Shown piece by piece: positions 18,121-28,546 of a DNA stretch of 53,472 nt (within the stretch, counting starts at the first letter, position 1; each line of letters opens with the position of its first letter). Under the pieces are notes generated by a model, which ran no database searches, was not told where the DNA came from, and worked only from the letters and a program-made list of their open reading frames with translations. The DNA comes from Thiocystis violacea (GTDB taxonomy: Bacteria > Pseudomonadota > Gammaproteobacteria > Chromatiales > Chromatiaceae), in assembly GCF_016583565.1 (NCBI RefSeq), contig NZ_NRRF01000034.1:1-53472 (forward strand). Direction: 5' to 3'. A program made the translations under genes and the position numbers.

Positions 18121-18660
18121 ATGAATCGACGTTACTTCCTAGGGGTTGCCCTAGCCGCCACGACAACGCCTGCCGCTGCTAGCCGACTATTCCAGCGTTC
18201 ATTCGATCGACCGCGTTCATTATCCTTCTATCACTTGCATACCGAAGAGCGGATCGATGTCACCTATCGCATTGGAGACCGCTACCAGCGATCGGCACTC
18301 CAACGGCTAAATTACTTCTTCCGCGATTTCCGGACTGGCGATACGACCAGCATGGATCCGCAATTGTACGATCTGCTCTACGACCTCAAGCACTCGCTGG
18401 GCGATTCCGACGCCTGCTACCACGTCATCAGCGCCTATCGCTCGCCAGCCACGAACGCCAAGCTCCGACGCGCCTCCAGCGGCGTCGCAAAGAACAGCCT
18501 GCACCTGACGGGTCAGGCAATGGATATTCGCTTCCCCGACTTGCCCACACGCCGCTTGCGTGATGCCGCCATATCGCTCAACCGCGGTGGTGTCGGCTAC
18601 TACCGTCGTTCCGACTTCGTGCACGTAGATACTGGCGAGATCCGAAAATGGGGTGCCTGA
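18121..18660 (+). CDS. DUF882 / peptidase M15-like exported protein (YcbK-type)
   Basis: The 179-residue product starts MNRRYFLGVALAATTTPAAA, a signal sequence with a twin-arginine flavour (NRRYFLG), consistent with Tat export. The body is the DUF882 domain: LSFYHLHTEERIDVTY, then the metal-site pattern SLHLTGQAMDIRF and the later FVHVDTGEIRKWG, which supply His, Asp and His as in M15 D,D-carboxypeptidases. E. coli YcbK/MepK cuts peptidoglycan cross-links. A similar periplasmic role is likely. It follows a strong promoter and ends before a strong terminator, so it is probably monocistronic. Confidence 0.92.
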   Translation: MNRRYFLGVALAATTTPAAASRLFQRSFDRPRSLSFYHLHTEERIDVTYRIGDRYQRSALQRLNYFFRDFRTGDTTSMDPQLYDLLYDLKHSLGDSDACYHVISAYRSPATNAKLRRASSGVAKNSLHLTGQAMDIRFPDLPTRRLRDAAISLNRGGVGYYRRSDFVHVDTGEIRKWGA

Positions 18661-18745
18661 GTTAGCGAAGGGGGTTGCACGGGTCGACCTCCCTTGTGAG
18701 CCTCCCGTCGACCGCTGGCGGATCGCTTGGGGGTAATCTGCCAGT

Positions 18746-18782
18746 AAAAGGAGCTTGGGTCCGTGACCCAAGCTCCTTTTTT
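18746..18782. terminator. Strong bidirectional terminator
   Basis: A perfect 15-bp inverted repeat (arms 18746-18760 and 18766-18780, core GGAGCTTGGGT) with a CCGTG loop is flanked by A and T runs, so it can end transcription in both directions. It serves the DUF882 gene on the plus strand and possibly the exonuclease gene on the minus strand, whose stop lies about 210 bases away. Confidence 0.9.
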
Positions 18783-18799
18783 GCATGAGGGATCAGGCG

Positions 18800-18808
18800 T
18801 TATCCACA
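18800..18808 (+). promoter_or_regulatory. Single perfect DnaA box
   Basis: TTATCCACA, the E. coli consensus DnaA box, occurs once between the terminator and the end of the exonuclease gene. One box does not make an origin. The rest of the gap to 18991 shows no gene. Confidence 0.3.
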
Positions 18809-18991
18809 AGGATGGGCAGGTTATCGGTCTCGGCGGGCCAGCTCACTGACGGAAATCAACTCCAGGCCGATTAGCCCTTTGAATTCTGCCGAATGGCACC
18901 CTTGGCGACTGAACCGGCTGCAGCCACACCTGATGTCTAAAGGTTGGGCCGAGGACCGAGGCCCAACGAAACGGCACATGAGCCCCTGAGC

Positions 18992-20806
18992 TCACCCCAA
19001 GATTCGAAAGCTCGCCGTGAGATCAGGGACATCGACCTCGTTGACAGCCACTCGCAGCCGCTGGTTGAGCGCAAGCTCCTCACGCGAGCGGATGCGTGCC
19101 TCCATCGCCAGCTCGGGAATCAGAATGACCGCTTTGCGGTCATCGAAGCCGACCACCACGCCCTCGCCCTTCCAGCCAGGATTGTCACGCAGAAAGACCA
19201 GCTTCCAGTGCTGGTTCGACATCCGCTCGCCGCGGCGCACCGCGACGGAGGCAACGTCCGCCTCACCAACACGCTCCAGCACCTGCTGCTGATCGAGCGG
19301 CTCGCGACCATCGAGCCAGGCGCGCAGCTGCTGATGCACGAGCAGATCCGAATAGCGGCGCAAGGGACTGGTCGCGCGCGTGTAGAGCGGGAGCCCAAGA
19401 CTGGCGTGCACATCCGGCGTGAGCGAGAGCTTGGTCGGCTTGAAGCAGCGACGTCTGGCATACATCGCGGCCAGATCCGACGCCTCTTCCCCGCCGTCCG
19501 GCGGAACCTGGGTCGCGAAGGGAATGGGTATCGCGTGCTCCAAACAGAGCCGCGCCGCCGCCTCACCCGCCATGAGCATGGCATCCGTGACCAGATCCCG
19601 GCTGCGCAGGCGCGGCAGCGGCCGGATCTGCACCTCACCCGCACGCACCCTCACACTGACTTCGGGCAGGTCCAGCCGCGTCGCACCATTCGCCTTGCGC
19701 CGCCGCTGAAAGCCTTCCATCAGGGCGGCAAGGCCGCGGAGCGCCGGATCGGCTGCCGTCAGCCGCTCGTCGGCGGTGGCATAGGTCAGGCGCTCGACGC
19801 GAATCCATGTGCGCCTGAGCTGAATATCGGCCAAGTCGCCGTCGGGGGTGCAACGCAATCCGAACGACAAGGCGGGCGAAATCGCTTGAAGCCCGAGACC
19901 CAGCCTCTCCGTCACCCGGCTGGGCAGCATGTTGATGATGCCTTCCGGCAGATAGAGGTTCGCCCCGCGTGCGCGCGCCTCCCGCTCCAGGTCCGATTGA
20001 TGCGAGACCAGCGCGGCCACATCCGCGACATGCACCCAGATGAGATCGCCATCCAGGGCCAGGGCATCGTCCGGATCCTCGCTCCCCTCGTCGTCGATGG
20101 CGTAGGCCGTCAAATGGGTGAGATCGAGACGCGCTTCCTCGGGCAGCTCCGGCACCTGGAGGTCTGGATCCCCCAGCGTGATGCCACAGCGCAGCGGATG
20201 CGGGTTGTAGCTGCGGTCCCAATGGCCGACCTTCACCAGGGCGCGATGCGCATTCCCCGGCGTCTGCTGATAACCCAGCGCCTCCAGAATGCGACTGTGC
20301 TCGGATCTCGCCAGCGCCAATCGCTCCACCTCGCCGAGCCGATCCACGTCCTCGGGCGCGGGACGCGCTGCCTGCATGCGTTCCAGAAAGGCCTTCCAAT
20401 CACGCTCGGCGGCCTCCTTGGCGGCACGCTCCGCGCGCTCACGTTCGACGACATCGCGCGTGCGCGCCTGAATGGACGCGGGCGTGCCGCTGAAGGTCAC
20501 ACCCTCGGCGACCAACTGCCAGGCCGCCCAGGCCGTCGCCGGCGTGAAGGCATCGAAGGCAAGTTCGGTGAGATCCTTGAGCGTGGTCTCGGCACCCTCC
20601 AGCAGCTCCCACGCCTCGCTCAGCTCCCCCTCCTGGGGGACCAGCTCGGAGAGGTTGCGCAGAGGCCCCGGATGCAGCAGCTCGATATCCTTGGGCCGAA
20701 CACGCTTGTTCTGGCCGCCATCCAGCTCAATCTCGACCTTTTCTCCGAGACTGACTACACGGGCTGGCCGAACCTTGTAAAGCACGAGGCTATCGAGGGG
20801 CGGCAT
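18992..20806 (-). CDS. RNase II-family 3'-5' exoribonuclease (RNB domain)
   Basis: The 604-residue protein has the RNB catalytic domain: YAIDDEGSEDPDDALAL carries the clustered metal-binding Asp residues, VHVADVAALV follows, and YTRATSPLRRYSDLLVHQQL is the late RNB motif with its Arg pair. The N terminus (MPPLDSLVLYKVRPARVVSL) has a short beta segment but no clear pair of cold-shock domains, and the C terminus is a short S1-like region. It would degrade RNA from the 3' end. The start is taken at ATG 20806, although the ribosome site is weak. The frame stays open to 21319, but that would overlap the divergent ygfZ gene. Confidence 0.88.
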   Translation of the reverse strand: MPPLDSLVLYKVRPARVVSLGEKVEIELDGGQNKRVRPKDIELLHPGPLRNLSELVPQEGELSEAWELLEGAETTLKDLTELAFDAFTPATAWAAWQLVAEGVTFSGTPASIQARTRDVVERERAERAAKEAAERDWKAFLERMQAARPAPEDVDRLGEVERLALARSEHSRILEALGYQQTPGNAHRALVKVGHWDRSYNPHPLRCGITLGDPDLQVPELPEEARLDLTHLTAYAIDDEGSEDPDDALALDGDLIWVHVADVAALVSHQSDLEREARARGANLYLPEGIINMLPSRVTERLGLGLQAISPALSFGLRCTPDGDLADIQLRRTWIRVERLTYATADERLTAADPALRGLAALMEGFQRRRKANGATRLDLPEVSVRVRAGEVQIRPLPRLRSRDLVTDAMLMAGEAAARLCLEHAIPIPFATQVPPDGGEEASDLAAMYARRRCFKPTKLSLTPDVHASLGLPLYTRATSPLRRYSDLLVHQQLRAWLDGREPLDQQQVLERVGEADVASVAVRRGERMSNQHWKLVFLRDNPGWKGEGVVVGFDDRKAVILIPELAMEARIRSREELALNQRLRVAVNEVDVPDLTASFRILG

Positions 20807-21091
20807 TGGTTGATGTGTCGGCAAGATGCTGTGCTCTCTTGAATTGAATGTCCTGAAGGCGCCCGGAGATCGCCTCGGGTGAGCGCCTGGCGATCCCTCG
20901 CGCTGCCCCGAGGCGGCGCTGGTGGAACCGACGCGCGACCGAGCAGCCGGGGCGGGAGTGTGGCATCTGGCGCAGGTGGACTCCGTCAGCCCGATCCGAC
21001 TTTCGATTCCGCGCGATTTCATTGAGAATCGCCGGAGTTTCCTGTTGCCCAGACGCCCGCGTCTGGCGCTAGCCGCCTCGAGGTCCCCTAC

Positions 21092-22123
21092 ATGATGAAT
21101 CAATGGCGAAATTTCCTCATCGCGCGCGGTGCGCGTATCGACGAGCAAAGCAGCCTCTCCTTTCCAGCGTCGCAGACCACATCCGACTGTCGGCTCTTCG
21201 ACCTGTCGCATCTTGGCCTCATTGCCGTCCGCGGCGCCGACGCCAAGACCTATCTGCAGGGACAGCTGACGAACGATATCCGCGAACTCTCCGAGAGCAA
21301 CAGTCAGCTCAGCGCCCACTGCAGCCAGAAAGGCCGCATGCTCGCCCTCCTGCGCGTCTTCCAGGTCGGCGACACCCTCTATCTGCAGACCCCGGCGGAG
21401 CGCCTGCCCGAGATCATCAAGCGGCTGCGGATCTATATCCTACGCAGCAAGGTGAACCTCGAGGACGCCAGCGACGCGCTGGTGCGCATCGGTCTGGCGG
21501 GCGACGGCGCGCCGGACCTGCTGACAGCGCGGGGACTCCCGGCCCCCGAGCAGGAAAACCGGCTCGCCCTCAGCGGCGAGTTCGCCGTCATCCGCATCCC
21601 GGGCACCCCGGCGCGCTTCGAGGTGCTGGCCCCCTACTCTGCCATGACCGGTCTCTGGGAGCATCTTGCCGAGCAGGCCGCTCCGGCCGACGCCCAGGAC
21701 TGGACGCTGCTCGACATCCAGGCCGGGCTTCCGAACGTCTACGATCTGACAGCCGAAGCCTTCGTGCCCCAGATGACCAACCTGCATCTCATCCATGGCG
21801 TCAGCTTTCACAAGGGCTGCTATACAGGGCAGGAAGTCGTGGCCCGGATGCAATTCCTCGGCAAGCTCAAGCGCCGCATGTATCTGGCGGAGGTGACCGC
21901 CGAGACACCGCCCAAGCCCGGCGATGAACTCTTCTCGCCAGCGAGCACTTCACAGCAGGCCAGCGGCCGCGTGGTCGACGTCGCGCCCATCGCTCCCGGC
22001 CGCTACGCACTCCTGGTGGTTGCCGAGATCGCCTCGGCCGACGGCGGCGAAGTCCGTCTGGGCGAGAGCGGGCCTCTGCTCAGCCTGTCGGAACCACCCT
22101 ATGGTTTCATGGAAGCGACCTGA
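21092..22123 (+). CDS. ygfZ: Folate-binding protein YgfZ (iron-sulfur cluster repair)
   Basis: The 343-residue protein belongs to the GcvT-like YgfZ/CAF17 family, which uses tetrahydrofolate to help build or repair certain iron-sulfur proteins such as MiaB. The invariant signature KGCYTGQEVVAR, holding the key cysteine, is present near residue 247, and LSHLGLIAVRGADAKTYLQGQ marks the N-terminal domain. Two ATG codons stand in tandem at the start. It is divergent from the exonuclease and converges with lysS. Confidence 0.94.
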   Translation: MMNQWRNFLIARGARIDEQSSLSFPASQTTSDCRLFDLSHLGLIAVRGADAKTYLQGQLTNDIRELSESNSQLSAHCSQKGRMLALLRVFQVGDTLYLQTPAERLPEIIKRLRIYILRSKVNLEDASDALVRIGLAGDGAPDLLTARGLPAPEQENRLALSGEFAVIRIPGTPARFEVLAPYSAMTGLWEHLAEQAAPADAQDWTLLDIQAGLPNVYDLTAEAFVPQMTNLHLIHGVSFHKGCYTGQEVVARMQFLGKLKRRMYLAEVTAETPPKPGDELFSPASTSQQASGRVVDVAPIAPGRYALLVVAEIASADGGEVRLGESGPLLSLSEPPYGFMEAT

Positions 22124-22205
22124 AGACCCTTCTTCAAGCAGCTGTTCTACAATGGATGCGCCCGGAGAGGCGTACCCCGAGAAGGGATAGAGCAGCGGCC
22201 CCATG

Positions 22206-22231
22206 CGCGCGGGAGCGACAAAGCCCGCGCG
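22206..22231. terminator. Hairpin between convergent ygfZ and lysS
   Basis: A perfect 8-bp GC stem (CGCGCGGG/CCCGCGCG) with a 10-base loop lies in the convergent gap. There is no T run, so termination is only possible. Confidence 0.35.
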
Positions 22232-22253
22232 ACCCATGCGTTGCGCGGCACCC

Positions 22254-23795
<1,542 letters not shown>

Positions 23796-23818
23796 GGGTT
23801 AGGAAATCCTCCGAGACC

Positions 23819-24917
23819 TCAGAGGCCGCTCTTGAGGCTGGCCTCGATGAAGGGATCGAGATTGCCGTCCAGCACCGACTGGGTGTTGGCGATCTCGACG
23901 CCCGTGCGTAGATCCTTGATCCGGGACTGGTCCAAGACATAGGAGCGGATCTGACTGCCCCAGCCGATGTCGGACTTGCTGTCCTCGATCACCTGCTGGC
24001 TGGCCTGGCGTTTCTGCATCTCCAGCTCGTAGAGCTTTGCCTTGAGCTGCTTCATCGCCTGATCTTTGTTCTTGTGCTGGGAGCGGTCGTTCTGACACTG
24101 GGTCACCAGCCCGGTCGGCAGGTGCGTGATGCGCACCGCGGACTCGGTTCGGTTGACGTGCTGCCCGCCCGCCCCGCTGGCCCGATAGACATCGATCCGC
24201 AGATCCCCCGGATTGATCTCCACCTCGACGCTGTCATCGATCTCCGGCGACACGAAGACGGCCGCGAATGAGGTATGGCGGCGATTGCCCGAGTCGAATG
24301 GCGACTTGCGCACCAGCCGATGCACGCCCGTCTCGGTGCGCAACCAGCCGAAGGCATAATCGCCGCTGAACTTGATGGTCGCGGACTTGATCCCCGCCAC
24401 CTCGCCGGGCGACACCTCCATCAACTCCGTCTTGAAGCCGCGGCGCTCGCCCCAGCGCAGGAACATACGCAGCAGCATCTCGGCCCAATCCTGTGCCTCG
24501 GTCCCGCCCGAGCCGGCCTGGACATCGACGAAGGCGTTGTTGGCATCCGTCTCACCCGAGAACATGCGCCGGAATTCGAGATCCGCTACCCGCCGCTCGT
24601 GCTTGGCGAGGTCGGCCGCCAGGGATTCCAGGGTCTCCTCATCGCCCTCTTCCGCGACGAGCGTCAGCAGATCATCGGCATCCGCAAGCGCCGTTGTCAG
24701 CTCATCGACCGTGATCACGATCCCTTCGAGCATCGCCCGCTCACGCCCGAGCGCCTGAGCGCGGCTCGGATCATTCCAGATCGCCGGATCCTCAAGCTCC
24801 CGGAGGACCTCAGTCAGCCGATCCTTGCGCTCGGCGTAGTCAAAGATACCCCCTAAGGGACTCGACGCGTCCCTTCATATCGTTGATGTGGAAGACGAGG
24901 GGATTGATGTCGAGCAT
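23819..24917 (-). CDS. prfB: Peptide chain release factor 2, made by programmed +1 frameshift
   Basis: RF2 recognises UGA and UAA and releases the peptide. Translation starts at ATG 24917 ([13 protein letters not shown]...), reaches an in-frame TGA at codon 26 (24842-24840), and must shift +1 there to continue as [13 protein letters not shown]... for a total of 365 residues, the same length as E. coli RF2. The SPF codon-reading motif (RKSPFDSGN) and the catalytic GGQ ([13 protein letters not shown]) are present. A GGAG site precedes the start. Reading only the uninterrupted frame would wrongly begin at 24733 and lose 61 residues. Confidence 0.97.
24839..24854 (-). promoter_or_regulatory. prfB +1 programmed frameshift site
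   Basis: On the minus strand AGGGGG (an internal Shine-Dalgarno-like element, 24854-24849), TAT, CTT and TGA C follow in the E. coli prfB order. Low RF2 lets the ribosome slip from CUU to UUU and read GAC, giving autoregulation of RF2. Confidence 0.95.
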
Positions 24918-25105
24918 GGGACAGCTCCGCACGGATAAAACCGTGCATTATAGAAGGTTCTGTAGCGAAGACGCCAGCGTGCGAAGGCGCGATTCGAGCA
25001 CGGATGATCACGGTCAGCGGCCTGGAGGTGATAGCCTGTTGTACGGGGATGGCGCCCGGGCTGGATGGCGCTCAGGATGTTCACAGATCGAATCGAAGAA
25101 GCCTT

Positions 25106-25137
25106 GTGAAGGCGCAAGCTCATGTGAAGGCGCAAGA
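25106..25137. repeat. 14-bp direct repeat upstream of response-regulator gene
   Basis: TGTGAAGGCGCAAG occurs at 25106-25119 and again at 25124-25137 (period 18 bases), about 45-75 bases before the response-regulator start. A looser copy (GCGAAGGCGCGA) lies near 24980. It could be a tandem duplication or a regulator-binding direct repeat. Confidence 0.7.
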
Positions 25138-25183
25138 TCAAGGTCAGCACTCAGGTGGCCGGAGTGAGGAGCAAGGCATCCGC

Positions 25184-25864
25184 ATGCATCTGCTGATCGT
25201 CGAAGACAACCCGGATCTCGCGGGCAACCTGAATGATTTCTTCGACGTGCGCGGACACAGCGTCGACCTGGCGCAGAACGGCCTCGCTGGGCTCAACTTC
25301 GCGCTCGAGCATGACTACGACGTCATCGTGCTGGATGTGATGCTGCCCGGCATGAACGGCCTGGAGATCTGCGCCCGACTGCGCGCCGCGGGACGCGACG
25401 TGCCTGTGCTCATGCTGACCGCCAGGGACACCTTGCCCGACAAGCTGAAGGGGTTCGACAGCGGCGCCGACGACTACCTCGTCAAACCCTTTGCATTGCC
25501 GGAGCTGGAGGCGCGGCTGAGCGCGCTCGCCAGACGCGCGCGCCGGGAGACCGCCCGCGCCCTGCTGCGCGTCGGTGATCTGACCTTCGATCAGGACCGG
25601 TTGCGCGTGGAGCGCGCGGGGCAGCGGATCGAACTCGCACCCATTCCGCTCAAGATCCTCCAGCTGCTGATGCGCCGAGCGCCTGGCGTGGTGCGCCGGG
25701 AGGAGATCGCACTGGCGATCTGGGGCAACGATCCGCCGGACAGCGACTCGCTGCGCGCGCACGTCCACGCCCTGCGCAGCGCCCTGGATCGGGGCGCGGC
25801 GGTCCAGCTCCTCCACACGGTGCGCGGCATCGGCTACCAGCTCGCCGAGCCCGATGAACGCTAG
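25184..25864 (+). CDS. OmpR-family response regulator (QseB/PmrA/TctD-like)
   Basis: The 226-residue protein has a receiver domain (1-~118) with the acidic pocket at LLIVEDN, the phospho-Asp in VIVLDVMLPGMNG and the Lys in DDYLVKPFALPE, followed by a winged-helix DNA-binding domain ending HTVRGIGYQLAEP. The start is ATG 25184; the frame is open upstream but without family similarity. The stop overlaps the kinase start by 11 bases, so the pair is co-transcribed. A CTTAAC-N5-CTTAAC box just beyond the kinase gene suits this regulator subclass. Confidence 0.94.
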   Translation: MHLLIVEDNPDLAGNLNDFFDVRGHSVDLAQNGLAGLNFALEHDYDVIVLDVMLPGMNGLEICARLRAAGRDVPVLMLTARDTLPDKLKGFDSGADDYLVKPFALPELEARLSALARRARRETARALLRVGDLTFDQDRLRVERAGQRIELAPIPLKILQLLMRRAPGVVRREEIALAIWGNDPPDSDSLRAHVHALRSALDRGAAVQLLHTVRGIGYQLAEPDER

Positions 25865-27143
25865 ACGCAGTCTGCGCCATCGCGTGGCCGTCACCTTGGC
25901 CGTCTTCAGCGCGACGGTCAGCCTCACGCTCGCGACCTTCATGTATCTGGCCTCGCACGATCTGGAGCGTCGCCTCATCGACGACACGCTCACAGCCGAA
26001 CTGGACGACGCCGTGGCGCGGCGCCAGCGCAACCCCCAATCGCTGCCGGAGCGCACGGCCACCATTCGCGCCTTCGTGGTCGCGCCCAGCGGGGGAACCA
26101 CGCCGGTGCCGGCCGAGGTCGCGGCGCTCGCGCCAGGGCGTCATGAGTTGACGCTGGACGCAACACCCTACCGCGCCGGCGTGCGCGTCGTCGCGGACCG
26201 GCGGTTCGTCGTCCTCTTCGATGTGAGCGCGCTGCAGCGGCGCGAGCATGTCTTTTTGCTGCTGCTCGCGGCGAGTGTGCTGCTGGTGACCCTCGGCTCG
26301 GCGATTGCCGGGCGCTGGCTGGCATCCTTCGTGGTCGCGCCCGTGACCGAGCTGGCGCGGCGCGTGTCGGCATTGCGCCCGGAAGATCCGCCGCGACCCC
26401 TCGCCGCCGAGTTCCCCTGGCACGAGGTTCAGCAGCTCGCCACGGACTTCGATGGCTATCTCGCCCGACTCCACGACTTCATCGAGCGTGAGCGTTTCTT
26501 CACGGCGGATGTGAGTCATGAGCTGCGCACGCCCTTGACGGTGGTGGCCGGTGCCGCCGAGCTTCTGCAGACCGATCCCGCGCTGAGCGGGCGCAACCAG
26601 TCGCGCGTCGCCAGAATCGCGCGCGCGGTCGCCGAGATGCATGAGATGACGGAGGCGTTGCTGGCCCTCGCCCGGGAGCAGAAGAGCGGCGCGGCGGGGT
26701 CGATGGGGTGCGATGTCGCGCACGTGGCCGAGGAGTTGGTCGAGCGCTATCGGGACCTCTTTCCTGGCAAGCCGGTCGCGCTCGCGCTGGAGGTGAAGGA
26801 GCGCCCGCGCCTGCCGGCCGACCCAGCAATGCTCTCCATGGTGCTGGGCAATCTGCTGCGCAATGCCCTTGCCTTTACGCAAGAAGGGCGTGTGGTGCTG
26901 CGCGTCGAGGCGGGCTGCGTCGAGATCGAGGACACCGGACCAGGTCTGGGACCCGACGCGGGGCGCGACCTCTTCCAAGCCTTTGTCCGCGGCGGCGAGA
27001 GCGCGGGCGTTGGGCTGGGTCTCTCGCTGGTTCAGCGGCTGTGCGCGAAGGAGGGCTGGAGGGTTCAGCTCGGCAATCGCGTGGGCGGCGGCGCGAAGGC
27101 GCGGCTGATGTTCACGGGCGATGACGACGGGCACCTCGACTGA
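25854..27143 (+). CDS. Membrane sensor histidine kinase, partner of preceding regulator
   Basis: The 429-residue kinase has a first membrane helix (~10-32), a periplasmic domain of ~110 residues, a second helix (~140-162), a HAMP-like linker, the phospho-acceptor His in FFTADVSHELRTPLTVV, N box LGNLLRNALAF, G1 IEDTGPGLGPDAG and G2 GVGLGLSLV. It is a complete, standard sensor. The small periplasmic domain suggests sensing of ions, pH or envelope state. The ligand cannot be named. Confidence 0.93.
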   Translation: MNARRSLRHRVAVTLAVFSATVSLTLATFMYLASHDLERRLIDDTLTAELDDAVARRQRNPQSLPERTATIRAFVVAPSGGTTPVPAEVAALAPGRHELTLDATPYRAGVRVVADRRFVVLFDVSALQRREHVFLLLLAASVLLVTLGSAIAGRWLASFVVAPVTELARRVSALRPEDPPRPLAAEFPWHEVQQLATDFDGYLARLHDFIERERFFTADVSHELRTPLTVVAGAAELLQTDPALSGRNQSRVARIARAVAEMHEMTEALLALAREQKSGAAGSMGCDVAHVAEELVERYRDLFPGKPVALALEVKERPRLPADPAMLSMVLGNLLRNALAFTQEGRVVLRVEAGCVEIEDTGPGLGPDAGRDLFQAFVRGGESAGVGLGLSLVQRLCAKEGWRVQLGNRVGGGAKARLMFTGDDDGHLD

Positions 27144-27194
27144 AAGGCGCCCGAGGCAGCATCAAAGGCACAAGAACACGCAGCCTCGAGGCGC

Positions 27195-27211
27195 CTTAAC
27201 CTTCCCTTAAC
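27195..27211 (+). promoter_or_regulatory. Response-regulator direct-repeat box (PmrA/QseB-like)
   Basis: CTTAAC, five bases, CTTAAC: two identical hexamers with an 11-base period, the geometry bound by PmrA/QseB-type OmpR regulators (YTTAAK-N5-YTTAAK). It lies 52 bases after the kinase stop and ~80 bases before a small membrane-protein gene, with TAGGCT (27245-27250) as a possible -10. The adjacent regulator is the natural candidate to bind here. Confidence 0.6.
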
Positions 27212-27292
27212 CTGTCCTTTTCATTCCCTTGACGACGCTTTCGCTAGGCTGGCGCGATGACCTTGATGACAGCCTAACGCTGGGAGTCGCTC

Positions 27293-27637
27293 ATGCACCC
27301 ACTCCACCTCCATGCGATCACGCCGCCCGAATCGCATCCGCCGATCCGGGTCCTATGGCACCTGCCGTTGATACTGGCGGGTCTGGTCGCGGCCTATGAG
27401 CTGGGAGCCGGACACCTGGTGCTTGCCGCGCTGGTCGCGGGCCTGTTGCTGGCGTTCCAGACGCGGATGGACAGGGCCGACGGGGGGCGCGCCTCGGGCA
27501 ACGTCTCGTCCCGAGGCGCCAAGGGTGACGGCGGCACCCGCTGCGCCTCCGCGACCCAGCCCCCGCTTGGCAACAGGCCCATGGTCCTCGACGGCGGGAG
27601 TTTGGAGCATCGGCAGCAGTGCGCGCGAGGGCGCTGA
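27293..27637 (+). CDS. Small membrane protein candidate (114 aa)
   Basis: The frame opens MHPLHLHAITPPESHPPIRVLW and continues into about 35 strongly hydrophobic residues (~24-58, LPLILAGLVAAYELGAGHLV), which could form one or two membrane helices. The C-terminal half is hydrophilic, low in complexity and less convincing, so the true end or frame is uncertain. A GGGAG site lies before the ATG. Its position behind the two-component pair and the CTTAAC box suggests a regulated target. I do not recognise it. Confidence 0.45.
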   Translation: MHPLHLHAITPPESHPPIRVLWHLPLILAGLVAAYELGAGHLVLAALVAGLLLAFQTRMDRADGGRASGNVSSRGAKGDGGTRCASATQPPLGNRPMVLDGGSLEHRQQCARGR

Positions 27638-27641
27638 TCTG

Positions 27642-27673
27642 AAAAGACCCGAGCGGCGAGGCCGTCTCGGGTC
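27642..27673 (-). terminator. yfdX terminator
   Basis: GACCCGAG (27646-27653) pairs with CTCGGGTC (27666-27673), with an inner CGGC/GCCG extension, and TTTT follows on the minus strand. It ends yfdX transcription and may also stop the convergent small gene. Confidence 0.75.
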
Positions 27674-27700
27674 AGCCTTGGGCACCACGCTGGCCGAGGC

Positions 27701-28522
27701 TTATCCGGCCTTCGGACTCGGCGAGGTCTTGGTGGTTCCAACCGGCGCTGCGACCACATGGGTGGTCAAAACGAGGCCGTCACGGACCTGCTTCAGCTCC
27801 AGGTTGGCCTCATGCAGCTTGTCCTGATCGATGAACTGAATGGCGCGATCCACGGACTGGGTCGTCTCGGCGAGCGGCATGCTCACCGTCTGGTCCACCA
27901 AGGCGAGATCGACCAGACGCAGCGCCTCAGCCGCCGCACCGCGGTCGCCCTGACTCAGATGCGCATTGGCCTTGGCAACAGCCGCCGTGCGGGCCTCGGC
28001 TTGATCGGTCTTGGCGCTCGCAGACGCGGCTGGACTGTTCTGCGCGGTCTTGCCCTGGCTCGATGCGGTCTCGGCAGAGCCCTTGGCGCTCTTCGCGTTG
28101 GCCAGGGAATAGCTCTCGACGACTTGCATCTCTGACATGATCGGGATCATGTCGGCCGTGACGGATTGCGTCTGGTGTTCGACCTCCTTGCCGTCCCGAC
28201 GGACATCAGTCTGGACCTTGATTGGTTTGTCCTCGGATTTGACTTGATCGAGCAGCGTGCGCGCCTCCTTGAGCAGGTTCCTGGCGTTGTCCACATAGCC
28301 GTCATTGACGGCGACCCGCGCCAGATGGATGTCGTTGATGGCCGCCAGCCCATGCTCGGAGAGTTCGATCTGATCCTTGGCTTGGGGTCCGCCGGAGACC
28401 TGCTGAGAGACCTCGGTACCGGCCGATGACTCGGCCTTCTGGGTTTCGGCATACAGCTGTCCGGCCCCAGCGACACCCAGGGCGACGACGGTCATTACAG
28501 CGATGGCTTTCGTAGGCTTCAT
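27701..28522 (-). CDS. yfdX: YfdX family periplasmic protein
   Basis: The 273-residue protein has a signal peptide (...VAGAGQLYA|ETQ) and the YfdX pattern: LSEHGLAAINDIHLARVAVNDGYVDNARNLLKEAR near residue 54-88 and a second helical half with ANAHLSQGDRGAAAEALRLVD and LHEANLELKQVRDGL. An Ala/Ser/Lys-rich linker (~145-180) joins the halves. E. coli YfdX is a periplasmic, acid-stress (EvgA) regulated protein proposed to act as a chaperone. The ATG follows CAGGAG. It is divergent from the carbonic anhydrase across a 408-base region with repeats and palindromes. Confidence 0.88.
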   Translation of the reverse strand: MKPTKAIAVMTVVALGVAGAGQLYAETQKAESSAGTEVSQQVSGGPQAKDQIELSEHGLAAINDIHLARVAVNDGYVDNARNLLKEARTLLDQVKSEDKPIKVQTDVRRDGKEVEHQTQSVTADMIPIMSEMQVVESYSLANAKSAKGSAETASSQGKTAQNSPAASASAKTDQAEARTAAVAKANAHLSQGDRGAAAEALRLVDLALVDQTVSMPLAETTQSVDRAIQFIDQDKLHEANLELKQVRDGLVLTTHVVAAPVGTTKTSPSPKAG

Positions 28523-28546
28523 GGTCTTGGCTCCTGTCGATAGGTG

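Noticed and set aside
18660..18991. Replication origin suggested by the DnaA box
   Set aside because: Only one box, no AT-rich unwinding region beside it and no dnaA/dnaN/gidA neighbours.
20807..21319. N-terminal extension of the exoribonuclease gene
   Set aside because: It would overlap the divergent ygfZ gene by over 200 bases, and the extra residues match no RNase II-family N terminus.
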